From positions 1,431 to 6,605 of the forward strand of contig JAQVPO010000072.1 in NCBI GenBank assembly GCA_028702015.1: 5,175 nucleotides of DNA, given 5' to 3'. This document shows positions 1 through 5,175 of this stretch, one piece after another. Each line of letters starts with the position of its first letter. Position 1 is the stretch's first letter. The stretch comes from Synergistaceae bacterium (lineage in GTDB: Bacteria > Synergistota > Synergistia > Synergistales > Synergistaceae). A program made the translations under genes and the position numbers. The notes under the pieces were generated by a model. The model did no database searches and was not told where the DNA came from. It worked only from the letters and a program-made list of their open reading frames with translations.

Positions 1-116
1 ATTCGGCAACTAGCCCTGTAATGGGAGTATGCATAAATTCAATCACCGTCCTCTTATGGTAAGAATATCATAAAAGACGCGTAGATAATCAGAATAAGGG
101 AGGCAATCTGATTCTA
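1..116. other. 5' edge and ackA leader, content unresolved
   Basis: This stretch upstream of ackA holds no gene I can name. The + frame beginning at base 3 is open from the window edge to a TAA at 60-62 and could be the tail of an upstream gene. On the - strand an ATG at 34-32 is open to the left edge for 11 codons (MHTPITGLVAE) and could equally be the start of a divergent gene. Neither is long enough to decide. An AT-rich inverted repeat, TTATGGTA (54-61) and TATCATAA (66-73) around the loop AGAA, pairs over 8 bp including one G-U. It lacks a T tract, so it does not look like a terminator. No acceptable -35/-10 pair for ackA is visible. The ackA ribosome binding site AAGGGAGG lies at 96-103. 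Confidence 0.5.
3..62 (+). CDS. possible C-terminal tail of an upstream gene (partial)
   Basis: The + frame from base 3 reads SATSPVMGVCINSITVLLW and then stops with TAA at 60-62. The other two + frames close earlier, at 11-13 and 19-21. The residues are mostly hydrophobic, as would suit the last segment of a membrane protein. In some related genomes a YlbJ-type nucleoside-recognition membrane protein sits upstream of this cluster, but I cannot identify the family from 19 codons. If real, the gene would end 54 bases before ackA, which suits read-through into the same transcript. A 19-codon open frame is common by chance, so this is a weak call. Confidence 0.22.
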   Translation, partial: SATSPVMGVCINSITVLLW

Positions 117-1310
117 ATGAAAATTTTAGTTCTTAACTGCGGCAGTTCTTCTTTTAAGTATCAGCTTATCGACATGAACGGTGAAGTTGTCCTTGCAAAG
201 GGCTTGGTTGAGCGTATAGGGATCGGCGGTTCCAAGATCAAGCATGTCAAAACAGGCATAGAGCCTGTTTCGCGTGAAGTCGATTTTTCAAATCATACAG
301 TCGCAATCAAATATGTACTCGACATGCTGACCGATCCTGAATACGGAGTACTGAAGAACCTCAGTGAACTTTCTGCAGTCGGACACAGAATAGTCCATGG
401 AGGAGAAAAATTCACAAAGTCAGTTCTTGTTACCCCGGAAGTCATCAGTGCAATAGAAGAAGTGATACCTCTTGCGCCACTCCATAACCCCGCCAACATT
501 CAGGGAGTCCGTGCTCTTATGGAGGTTCTTCCTAATACGCCGAACGTTGTTGTATTCGATACGGCATTTCATCAGACAATGCCTCCGAAAGCTTATATGT
601 ATGGTATTCAGTATAAATACTATGAAGAGGACAGAGTCCGCCGCTACGGTTTCCATGGGACAAGCCATTTTTATGTGGCAAACAGGGCAGCTGAAATTCT
701 CGGCAAACCCATAGAATCTCTTAAAATAGTTACCTGCCATCTTGGCAACGGAAGCTCAATCACGGCTGTAGATGATGGAAAATCAGTTGATACGAGCCTC
801 GGCTACGGTACTGCAGAGGGCATTATTATGGGTACGCGCAGCGGAAACCTTGACCCTTCAGTGATGGTATTCCTTATGGAAAAACTGAAAGATCCCAAAC
901 TGGTCAATGAAGAAGTTCAGAAAAAGAGCGGCCTTCAGGGAATTTCAGGAATTTCCAGCGATCTTCGTGACATTGAAAAAGCTGCCGAAGACGGTAATGA
1001 AAGAGCAAAGCTTGCACAGGACATGCTTGTATATGATGTTAAGAAATATATAGGGTCATATTCAGCAGGAATGGGCGGTATCGATGCGCTTGTCTTTACA
1101 GCAGGAATAGGGGAGAACGGCATATCTTTCCGTGAAGAAGTCTGCAAAGGACTGGAATTTATGGGTATAAAGATTGACTCTGAGAAGAATAAGGTCCGCG
1201 GGCAGGAAGTTGTTTTCAGCACACCTGATTCAAGAGTTGCTGTAATGGTCATTCCGACAGATGAAGAAATGGTCATTGCCAGAGACACCAAGCGCTGCTG
1301 CGGAGCTTAA
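117..1310 (+). CDS. ackA: acetate kinase
   Basis: This cytoplasmic enzyme of the ASKHA fold interconverts acetyl phosphate plus ADP with acetate plus ATP, normally paired with phosphotransacetylase (not in the window) in fermentative energy conservation. At 397 residues it is full length (family about 400). The N-terminal signature ILVLNCGSSSFK is at 3-14 and the second signature, CHLGNGSSITAV, at 207-218. Residues matching the catalytic set described for the Methanosarcina thermophila enzyme fall at the same numbers: N7, R91, H123, D148, H180, R241 and E384. This register also fixes the start. AAGGGAGG at 96-103 precedes the ATG by 13 bases, a rather long spacing. One oddity is residues 229-235, GYGTAEG, where most family members read GFTPLEG; the following MGTRSG is normal. 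The DUF177 gene follows after 11 bases, so the two are probably co-transcribed. Propionate kinase activity is possible, but the context favours acetate. Confidence 0.96.
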   Translation: MKILVLNCGSSSFKYQLIDMNGEVVLAKGLVERIGIGGSKIKHVKTGIEPVSREVDFSNHTVAIKYVLDMLTDPEYGVLKNLSELSAVGHRIVHGGEKFTKSVLVTPEVISAIEEVIPLAPLHNPANIQGVRALMEVLPNTPNVVVFDTAFHQTMPPKAYMYGIQYKYYEEDRVRRYGFHGTSHFYVANRAAEILGKPIESLKIVTCHLGNGSSITAVDDGKSVDTSLGYGTAEGIIMGTRSGNLDPSVMVFLMEKLKDPKLVNEEVQKKSGLQGISGISSDLRDIEKAAEDGNERAKLAQDMLVYDVKKYIGSYSAGMGGIDALVFTAGIGENGISFREEVCKGLEFMGIKIDSEKNKVRGQEVVFSTPDSRVAVMVIPTDEEMVIARDTKRCCGA

Positions 1311-1321
1311 ATCAGTTAAAA

Positions 1322-1909
1322 ATGGCTGAATTTATCAAAGCTGCGCCCAAAAGCTGGCATCACAGGCTTATTATTCCTGCAATACCAAAGGATGGTATGC
1401 CCTATACAGAAAGTTTTTCGCTGTCAGCTGACAGAAAAATCAACTATTGGGAACAGCTTTATCTCCTGACGGATCCGCTTCAGGTCAAAGTAGAGGCTTA
1501 CAGGGCAGAGGGCAGGATAATTGCAGTAATATCAATATCAGGAAGCGTAACTGTTCCATGCTCAAGATGTCTTGAGCCGGCAGGGGTTGCAATTGAGGGA
1601 GAATTAAGGTATCTTTTCTCTCTGGACAAGGAAAACAGTAAAAAGAATGAGCCTGACCATGAAACAGACGCTGACGAAGAGCTTATGATGCTGGATTCAT
1701 GGGAGGACGAGATCGATTTGGGACCTCTTGTATGGGAGGTGCTGATAACACTTCTTCCAACTGCGCCTCTATGTTCGGAAGAATGCAGGGGGCTTTGTCC
1801 TAAATGCGGCGCCAATCTGAACAATTCGTCATGTACATGTACAGATGAGAAAGGTGATCCGCGCTTTGAGGTGTTGAAATCTTTAATGCAGAAAGAACAG
1901 CATAAATAG
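1322..1909 (+). CDS. DUF177 (YceD/YlbN) family protein
   Basis: This 195-residue protein belongs to the DUF177/YceD family, usually encoded just before rpmF; relatives in plants and bacteria are linked to 23S rRNA accumulation and large-subunit biogenesis. The exact biochemical role is unknown. Visible marks are a CSRCLEP motif (C80, C83) and a C-terminal cysteine cluster (C151, C155, C159, C162, C171, C173) containing GLCPKCGANLN and ending in DPRFEVLKSLM, typical of the family; the cysteines could bind metal. A charged, acidic linker spans roughly 102-132. The ATG at 1322 has only a weak GGAG (1302-1305) 16 bases upstream and may rely on coupling to ackA. An in-frame ATG at 1397 (residue 26) follows AAAGGA at 1387-1392 with a short 4-base spacing and is a credible alternative start. 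rpmF begins 78 bases downstream. The family call is firm; the start is less so. Confidence 0.88.
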   Translation: MAEFIKAAPKSWHHRLIIPAIPKDGMPYTESFSLSADRKINYWEQLYLLTDPLQVKVEAYRAEGRIIAVISISGSVTVPCSRCLEPAGVAIEGELRYLFSLDKENSKKNEPDHETDADEELMMLDSWEDEIDLGPLVWEVLITLLPTAPLCSEECRGLCPKCGANLNNSSCTCTDEKGDPRFEVLKSLMQKEQHK

Positions 1910-1987
1910 CTGACTGCATAAATAGTAAAAAAGTGATAGAATTGCAAAGGCGACATTTTCGTCGAAGATTTAAGGGGGGAACAAATT

Positions 1988-2194
1988 ATGGCAACTCCAA
2001 AAAGGCGAGTATCCCACTCCCGCACACACAACCGTAAAGCACAGTGGCTCGGTGCGCTTACTGGTCCCAGTCTAACGGCTTGTACCCATTGCGGTGAGAT
2101 GATAGAGACATACAAAGCCTGCCCTGCATGCGGTTACTACAAAGGACGCCAGGTAGTAAAGGTTTCAGAAGCCTCTACAGCATCTAAAGATTAG
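1988..2194 (+). CDS. rpmF: 50S ribosomal protein L32 (bL32)
   Basis: This small basic protein of the large ribosomal subunit has 68 residues, close to the usual 55-70. The N-terminus MATPKRRVSHSRTHNRKAQW matches the basic L32 tail. A zinc ribbon follows with C32, C35, C45 and C48 (CTHC and CPAC), then the conserved GYYKGRQVV. All four cysteines are present, so this is the zinc-binding form, not the cysteine-free paralogue that some bacteria induce under zinc starvation. The last ten or so residues form a polar tail without conserved features. The start has a very strong ribosome binding site, AAGGGGGGA at 1972-1980, 7 bases before the ATG. The preceding 78-base gap carries only a weak TAGAAT (1937-1942) with no matching -35 box, so rpmF is probably read from the ackA/DUF177 transcript. 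An intrinsic terminator follows 14 bases after the stop codon. Confidence 0.97.
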   Translation: MATPKRRVSHSRTHNRKAQWLGALTGPSLTACTHCGEMIETYKACPACGYYKGRQVVKVSEASTASKD

Positions 2195-2208
2195 TCTTAA
2201 AGCTTGAA

Positions 2209-2250
2209 AAGATCCGGAGCAAAGGTTATACCCTTTGCTCCGGATTTTGT
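2209..2250 (+). terminator. intrinsic (rho-independent) terminator after rpmF
   Basis: A perfect 14-bp stem pairs ATCCGGAGCAAAGG (2212-2225) with CCTTTGCTCCGGAT (2232-2245) around a 6-base loop, TTATAC. It can be lengthened at the base by G-U and A-T pairs from 2209-2211 with 2246-2248. TTTT at 2245-2248 and further T-rich sequence (GTGTTGTG) follow. Because an A tract (2207-2210) flanks the left arm, the hairpin might also work on the other strand, although no convergent gene is present. It separates the ackA-DUF177-rpmF unit from the fapR-plsX-fabH unit. Confidence 0.93.
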
Positions 2251-2282
2251 GTTGTGCACCTGCGAACAAAACCCGCATAAGC

Positions 2283-2309
2283 TTGACAGCTGCAGATCTA
2301 TTTTATATT
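2283..2309 (+). promoter_or_regulatory. weak candidate upstream promoter of fapR
   Basis: A perfect TTGACA lies at 2283-2288. The best -10 options are TATATT at 2304-2309 with a short 15-base spacer, or TATTCG at 2306-2311 with the ideal 17-base spacer but poor match. Neither pairing is fully satisfactory. The AT-rich tract that follows (about 2299-2323) may instead serve as an upstream element for the better promoter at 2342. Confidence 0.3.
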
Positions 2310-2341
2310 CGTAAAATGATAATACTGTATGTGATATACCG

Positions 2342-2370
2342 TTGACAACTTTTAATTTCTGTAATATCTT
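2342..2370 (+). promoter_or_regulatory. sigma-A/70-type promoter for the fapR operon
   Basis: A perfect -35 box TTGACA (2342-2347) is followed after exactly 17 bases by TATCTT (2365-2370), which matches TATAAT at four positions, including the first two and the last. Transcription would start near 2377, about 45 bases before the preferred TTG start of fapR. A strong terminator lies upstream and fapR, plsX and fabH follow tightly packed, so a promoter is needed in this gap and this is the best candidate. Confidence 0.62.
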
Positions 2371-2376
2371 GTCTGG

Positions 2377-2394
2377 TGTTATGACCTGCTAACA
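2377..2394. promoter_or_regulatory. candidate FapR operator
   Basis: The sequence TGTTA-TGACCTGC-TAACA is a 5-bp perfect inverted repeat with an 8-base spacer, sitting on the predicted transcription start of the fapR promoter. Its core from 2379 (TTATGACCTGCTAACAA) resembles the Bacillus FapR box as I remember it (TTAGTACCTxxTACTAA), agreeing at about 12 of 17 positions by eye, with the central ACCT shared. A repressor bound here would block transcription starting, as in Bacillus, where FapR controls its own operon. The placement and the adjacent fapR gene support the call; the half-sites differ from the consensus. Confidence 0.5.
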
Positions 2395-2405
2395 ATTACT
2401 TTTAT

Positions 2406-2410
2406 GGGAG
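2406..2410 (+). promoter_or_regulatory. ribosome binding site that decides the fapR start
   Basis: GGGAG lies 11 bases before the TTG at 2422 and overlaps the G of the ATG at 2404. It can therefore serve the TTG but not the ATG, which has only ACAATTACTTTT in front of it. Every neighbour from rpmF onward has a purine-rich site in front of its start, so the absence of one at 2404 argues for TTG. Confidence 0.5.
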
Positions 2411-2421
2411 ATGCCATTTTT

Positions 2422-2991
2422 TTGCGTTCAGAGCTGAAAAAGCAAAGACACAGAAGGCTTATAGAGCTGATATCTACCAACCCACTCATGACGGACGAAG
2501 AAATTGCCGCTTCCCTCGGAGTGAGCATGAGTACCGTACGTCTTGACCGGGGTATTCTATCTATACCTGAACTGAGGGAAAGAACACGCACAATGGCTGA
2601 ACAGGCCACCAGCAGGCTAAAATCTTTAAGGGCAGAAGAAGTAGTAGGCGAGCTCCTCGAACTGGAGCCAGACGGATGGGCTCTTTCTGTGCTGAATACG
2701 ACAAGAGACATGGCGTTCAGGCATACTAACCTTGTCGGCGACTATTATATTTATGCCCAGGCTGCCACTCTGGCAATAGCTACGATCGACAGGGAAATGG
2801 TAGTAGTCGGATCAGCAAGACTGAGATACCGAAGGGCGGCTTTCGTAGGGGAAAGGATACTTGCAAGGTCCAAAGTGGGAACGTACAAAGGTGACAAATA
2901 TGTCGTAAGTGTGCATACACGGGTCGGCGACAGGGAAGTATTTGTAGGAAGATTTGTTGTAGTTGCCAAGAACTCAGAGGAGCTGGCTTAA
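2422..2991 (+). CDS. fapR: FapR, malonyl-CoA-responsive transcription factor of lipid synthesis
   Basis: FapR represses fatty-acid and phospholipid genes and is released from DNA when malonyl-CoA binds. An N-terminal helix-turn-helix covers about residues 22-42 (TDEEIAASLGVSMSTVRLDR), followed by the hallmark LSIPELRER at 46-54 and a linker helix. A C-terminal hot-dog domain from about residue 70 contains FRHTNLVGDYYIYAQA (99-114), aligned with the Bacillus malonyl-CoA-binding segment, and GERILARSKV (143-152). I chose TTG at 2422 (189 residues; B. subtilis FapR has 188) because GGGAG lies 11 bases upstream and the N-terminus then lines up with the Bacillus protein. The longer reading from ATG at 2404 adds six residues but has no ribosome binding site. 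It is the first gene of the lipid operon, 14 bases before plsX, and probably autoregulated through the inverted repeat at 2377. The family call is firm; the start is the uncertain part. Confidence 0.93.
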   Translation: MRSELKKQRHRRLIELISTNPLMTDEEIAASLGVSMSTVRLDRGILSIPELRERTRTMAEQATSRLKSLRAEEVVGELLELEPDGWALSVLNTTRDMAFRHTNLVGDYYIYAQAATLAIATIDREMVVVGSARLRYRRAAFVGERILARSKVGTYKGDKYVVSVHTRVGDREVFVGRFVVVAKNSEELA

Positions 2992-3005
2992 ATGGAGGCG
3001 AAGGG

Positions 3006-4010
3006 ATGCTTATAGCACTTGATGCAATGGGAGGGGATCACGCTCCTCTGGAGCCGTGCAATGCTGCCATTATTGCATGTCGCGAACAGCCGCATCTTTC
3101 CGTTGCGCTGATCGGTGACAGCGAAAAAATTAAACCGATAATTGAAAAAGCTGAAAAAAACGTCCGTTCGAGACTTAGTATAGTTCCTGCAGACGAAGTG
3201 ATTAACGGAGGGGATTCTCCCTCTATATCCATCAGAAGGAAAAAGAATTCGAGCCTTGTAATAGGCTTTGAAATGGTCCGGTCGGGAGAAGCTGCAGGCA
3301 TCGTATCATCCGGCAACACAGGAGCAATCGCAGCGGGCGGCGTTATCCTTCTCGGACGCATCCCGGGAATTGACAGACCTGGGCTGGGAGCCATGCTTCC
3401 GGTGCTTAACAGACCTACCCTGCTGATGGACGTAGGCGGTACAGTAAGGTGCAAACCGATAAACCTTTTTCAATTTGCTCAGATGGGATCAATATATATG
3501 AAGCTTTTCAGGAATGTTGAAAATCCTTCTGTGCGTTTGCTTAACATGGGCGAGGAACTCACAAAGGGAGACGATGTAATATCTGCAGCAAGGCAGCTCA
3601 TAGAAAACAGCGATATCAATTTTGAGGGATATGCAGAGGCTAACGATATCCCCAATGGAATATCTGATGTTTTGGTCTGTGACGGATTTACAGGCAATGT
3701 GCTGATCAAATTCGGAGAAGGTCTTGGAGAACTCCTTAAGAACCAGTTTAAAGAAGAGTATGTCAACCATTTGCTGCCTAAGGTGGGACTTTTATTCATG
3801 TGGCCTGCCATGAAGAGGGTGCTTGGAAGGTTCGACTGGGAAAAAGCCGGCGGATCCCCTGTACTTGGTGTAAACGGGACGGTAATAAAGGTACACGGAC
3901 GCTCCAAGAGCAAGGCTATATCATGTGCTATTCTTGGCGCGGCAAATTTTGTAGAGCATAATGGCGTAGGAAGAATCAGGGAAGAGATAGCAAGAGGTGG
4001 TGTGCAATGA
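3006..4010 (+). CDS. plsX: phosphate acyltransferase PlsX
   Basis: PlsX converts acyl-ACP and inorganic phosphate to acyl phosphate, which the membrane enzyme PlsY then uses to acylate glycerol 3-phosphate; it is a soluble, peripherally membrane-associated first step of phospholipid synthesis. The 334 residues match the family (about 330-350). Visible motifs are IALDAMGGDHAP (3-14), RRKKNSS (77-83), SSGNTGA (101-107), RPGLGAMLP (124-132), LLNMGEE (178-184), DVLVCDGFTGNV (221-232) and GGSPVLGVNGTVIKVHGRS (282-300). The segment near 142-151 reads DVGGTVRCKP, where relatives usually have DVGANVDCKP, an unusual change in a conserved stretch. GGAGG at 2994-2998 lies 7 bases before the ATG and fapR ends 14 bases upstream. 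The stop overlaps the fabH start as ATGA, indicating translational coupling. Control by FapR is inferred from operon position. Confidence 0.96.
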   Translation: MLIALDAMGGDHAPLEPCNAAIIACREQPHLSVALIGDSEKIKPIIEKAEKNVRSRLSIVPADEVINGGDSPSISIRRKKNSSLVIGFEMVRSGEAAGIVSSGNTGAIAAGGVILLGRIPGIDRPGLGAMLPVLNRPTLLMDVGGTVRCKPINLFQFAQMGSIYMKLFRNVENPSVRLLNMGEELTKGDDVISAARQLIENSDINFEGYAEANDIPNGISDVLVCDGFTGNVLIKFGEGLGELLKNQFKEEYVNHLLPKVGLLFMWPAMKRVLGRFDWEKAGGSPVLGVNGTVIKVHGRSKSKAISCAILGAANFVEHNGVGRIREEIARGGVQ

Positions 4011-4972
4011 TCAGATATATGGGCAGATCAGCGAAGATCTTGGGAACCAGCAAGTATATCCCGGAAAAAATAATGACAAATAAGGATTTTGAAAAGATCG
4101 TAGAAACAAACGACCAGTGGATCATAGAAAGAACCGGAATATGCAAGAGGCACTTTGCCCTTGATGATGAAAAATGCAGCGATCTTGCCTATAGAGCAGC
4201 TGTCCTGGCACTTGAAGATTCAGGTCTGACAGCCGACCAGATTGATATGATACTGGTCGGGACAAATTCGCCTGATACAGTTTTCCCGAGTGTTTCATGC
4301 AAGGTTCAGGGAATGCTTAAAGCGGTCAACTCCGGAGCAATAGATATACAGGCCGGATGTACAGGCAGCCTTACTGCCCTCTCTGTTGCAGCATCAGGAA
4401 TATCAAGCGGTATCTGGAACAACGTGCTTGTAATAGGAGCGGAAGTCTTCAGGGATATTATAGACTGGACAGACAGAGGAACCTGCATACTTTTTGGTGA
4501 CGGTGCGGGAGCCTGTGTGGTGGGAGTATCCGATTCAGACGGCGGGTTTGCTTCTACCCGTCTGCTTGCTGATGGCACAGGACATGAAATGATAAGACTT
4601 GAAAGCGATGAGGAACATGTTACGCCTGTCGTAAGGATGAAGGGCAATGAGGTTTTCAAGTTTGTAAATACAGTAATGCCGAAATTCATAAAAGGGTTTT
4701 GCAAGGACTCAGGAGTTGCTCCGGAAGAAATAGATTTCTGGATATTCCATCAGGCAAATACGAGGATAATTGACGGGGTATTCAAGAGACTCAACGTTTC
4801 ACAGGAGAAAACGCTGACAAACCTCTCCGAATATGGAAATACGTCCGCGGCATCATTGATGATCACACTCCATGAAGCGATGGAATCGGAGAAGATAAAA
4901 AGCGGCGATAAAGTTTGCTTTGTAGCTTTTGGAGCTGGAATGACCCTTGGAGCTTTGCTCTACCAGGCATAG
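4007..4972 (+). CDS. fabH: beta-ketoacyl-ACP synthase III
   Basis: FabH starts fatty-acid elongation by condensing an acyl-CoA primer with malonyl-ACP in the cytosol (type II system). The 321 residues follow the thiolase fold with the FabH triad C118 (in DIQAGCTGS), H248 (FHQAN) and N278 (YGNTSAAS). CoA-site equivalents of E. coli W32, R36 and R151 are W38, R42 and R157 (DWTDRGT), and the gatekeeper phenylalanine aligns at F93. FGDGAGA (163-169) and the C-terminal FGAGMTLGA (308-316) are also family marks. The catalytic loop is slightly unusual: GCTGS where E. coli has ACAGF. The start at 4007 overlaps the plsX stop by four bases and is served by GAGGTGG (3994-4000), 6 bases away; the ATG at 4019 has no such site. 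Primer choice (acetyl- or branched-chain acyl-CoA) cannot be read from sequence alone. Confidence 0.96.
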   Translation: MIRYMGRSAKILGTSKYIPEKIMTNKDFEKIVETNDQWIIERTGICKRHFALDDEKCSDLAYRAAVLALEDSGLTADQIDMILVGTNSPDTVFPSVSCKVQGMLKAVNSGAIDIQAGCTGSLTALSVAASGISSGIWNNVLVIGAEVFRDIIDWTDRGTCILFGDGAGACVVGVSDSDGGFASTRLLADGTGHEMIRLESDEEHVTPVVRMKGNEVFKFVNTVMPKFIKGFCKDSGVAPEEIDFWIFHQANTRIIDGVFKRLNVSQEKTLTNLSEYGNTSAASLMITLHEAMESEKIKSGDKVCFVAFGAGMTLGALLYQA

Positions 4973-4984
4973 GGAGATAAAGAT

Positions 4985-5175
4985 ATGTTTGAAAAAAACA
5001 GAGTGACTAAGCTTTTAAAAATAAAATACCCTGTAATACAGGGAGGCATGGCATGGGGTGCTGATGCTGATCTCGCCGCTGCAGTCAGCAATGCAGGAGG
5101 CCTGGGAATAATTGCAGCAGCAAGCATGCCGCCTGAGCTCCTTGAAGAACAGGTTGTAAAAATCCGGAAACTGAC
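4985..5175 (+). CDS. fabK: FabK-type enoyl-ACP reductase (partial, cut by window edge)
   Basis: The first 63 codons of a gene leave the window at the right. They read MFEKNRVTKLLKIKYPVIQG and continue through GGMAWGADADLAAAVSNAGG and GLGIIAAASMPPE, which matches the N-terminus of FabK, the flavin-dependent enoyl-ACP reductase of the nitronate monooxygenase-like TIM-barrel family. FabK carries out the final reduction of each fatty-acid cycle using NAD(P)H and FMN, and replaces FabI in many anaerobes. GGGAG at 4972-4976, overlapping the fabH stop, lies 8 bases before the ATG. The 12-base gap to fabH and the family of neighbours favour FabK over a catabolic nitronate monooxygenase, which shares the same N-terminal motifs. 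Catalytic and flavin-contacting residues further along are outside the window. Confidence 0.83.
   Translation, partial: MFEKNRVTKLLKIKYPVIQGGMAWGADADLAAAVSNAGGLGIIAAASMPPELLEEQVVKIRKL

Noticed and set aside
1..34. Minus-strand open frame starting with ATG at 34-32 (MHTPITGLVAE) as a divergent gene.
   Set aside because: Only 11 codons are visible, the candidate ribosome site GGTGAT is poor, and it conflicts with the equally weak + strand tail; the window edge prevents a decision.
54..73. AT-rich 8-bp hairpin TTATGGTA/TATCATAA with loop AGAA upstream of ackA, considered as a terminator or attenuator.
   Set aside because: The stem is weak (two G-containing pairs, one of them G-U) and is followed by AAAG with no T tract, so it does not fit an intrinsic terminator; chance occurrence is likely.
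84..89. GATAAT as a -10 box for ackA.
   Set aside because: No sequence resembling TTGACA occurs 16-18 bases upstream, and the box lies almost on the ribosome binding site at 96-103.
1937..1942. TAGAAT as a -10 box for an rpmF promoter.
   Set aside because: The nearest -35-like sequence, CTGACT at 1910-1915, is 21 bases away, too far for a normal promoter.
1951..1964. CGAC-ATTTTC-GTCG hairpin before rpmF, considered as an L32 or DUF177 regulatory structure.
   Set aside because: A 4-bp stem is too short to mean anything without conservation data.
1498..2115. Long minus-strand open frame (205 codons) opposite the DUF177 gene and rpmF.
   Set aside because: It is antisense to two well-identified genes, crosses their boundary and the spacer, and its predicted product is Ser/Pro-rich and resembles no family, as expected for a shadow frame.
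2254..2376. A small gene between rpmF and fapR.
   Set aside because: Short open stretches exist, but none has a start codon with a ribosome binding site, and the region is better explained as promoter DNA.

Overview
The window is an ordinary-looking bacterial housekeeping cluster, with every gene on the + strand. It reads: a short 5' end of unclear content, ackA (acetate kinase), a DUF177/YceD-family gene, rpmF (ribosomal protein L32), a strong intrinsic terminator, a regulatory gap, then fapR, plsX, fabH and the first 63 codons of a fabK-like gene cut by the right edge. The organism looks like an anaerobic, amino-acid- or sugar-fermenting bacterium of the Synergistota or the Clostridia. The reasons are the order ackA-DUF177-rpmF-fapR-plsX-fabH-fabK (recalled from such genomes), a FapR-type regulator, a FabK-type enoyl reductase in place of FabI, and moderate base composition. 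I lean to Synergistota because several proteins deviate from Firmicute consensus motifs, but no marker here settles it.

Region 1 (1-2253) is a first transcription unit. AckA makes ATP from acetyl phosphate. Eleven bases downstream lies the DUF177 gene, whose relatives are linked to 23S rRNA and large-subunit assembly, followed by rpmF. A 14-bp GC-rich hairpin with a T tract closes the unit right after rpmF. No convincing promoter for ackA is visible in the first 116 bases, so the unit probably starts further upstream.

Region 2 (2254-2421) is the only real intergenic control region. It holds a perfect TTGACA with a 17-base spacer to TATCTT. Where transcription should start there is an inverted repeat, TGTTA-N8-TAACA, that resembles the FapR operator of Bacillus as I remember it. 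An AT-rich dyad and a second TTGACA lie upstream.

Region 3 (2422-5175) is the phospholipid/fatty-acid initiation operon. FapR senses malonyl-CoA and represses lipid synthesis genes. PlsX makes acyl phosphate from acyl-ACP. FabH starts fatty-acid synthesis by condensing acyl-CoA with malonyl-ACP. FabK reduces enoyl-ACP. The genes are tightly packed (14-base gap, 4-base ATGA overlap, 12-base gap) and each has a good ribosome binding site, so they are probably co-transcribed and under FapR feedback.

I found no mobile element, CRISPR array, tRNA, rRNA or obviously new system. The points worth a second look are the putative FapR operator, a likely TTG start of fapR, and substitutions in normally conserved motifs of AckA, PlsX and FabH.
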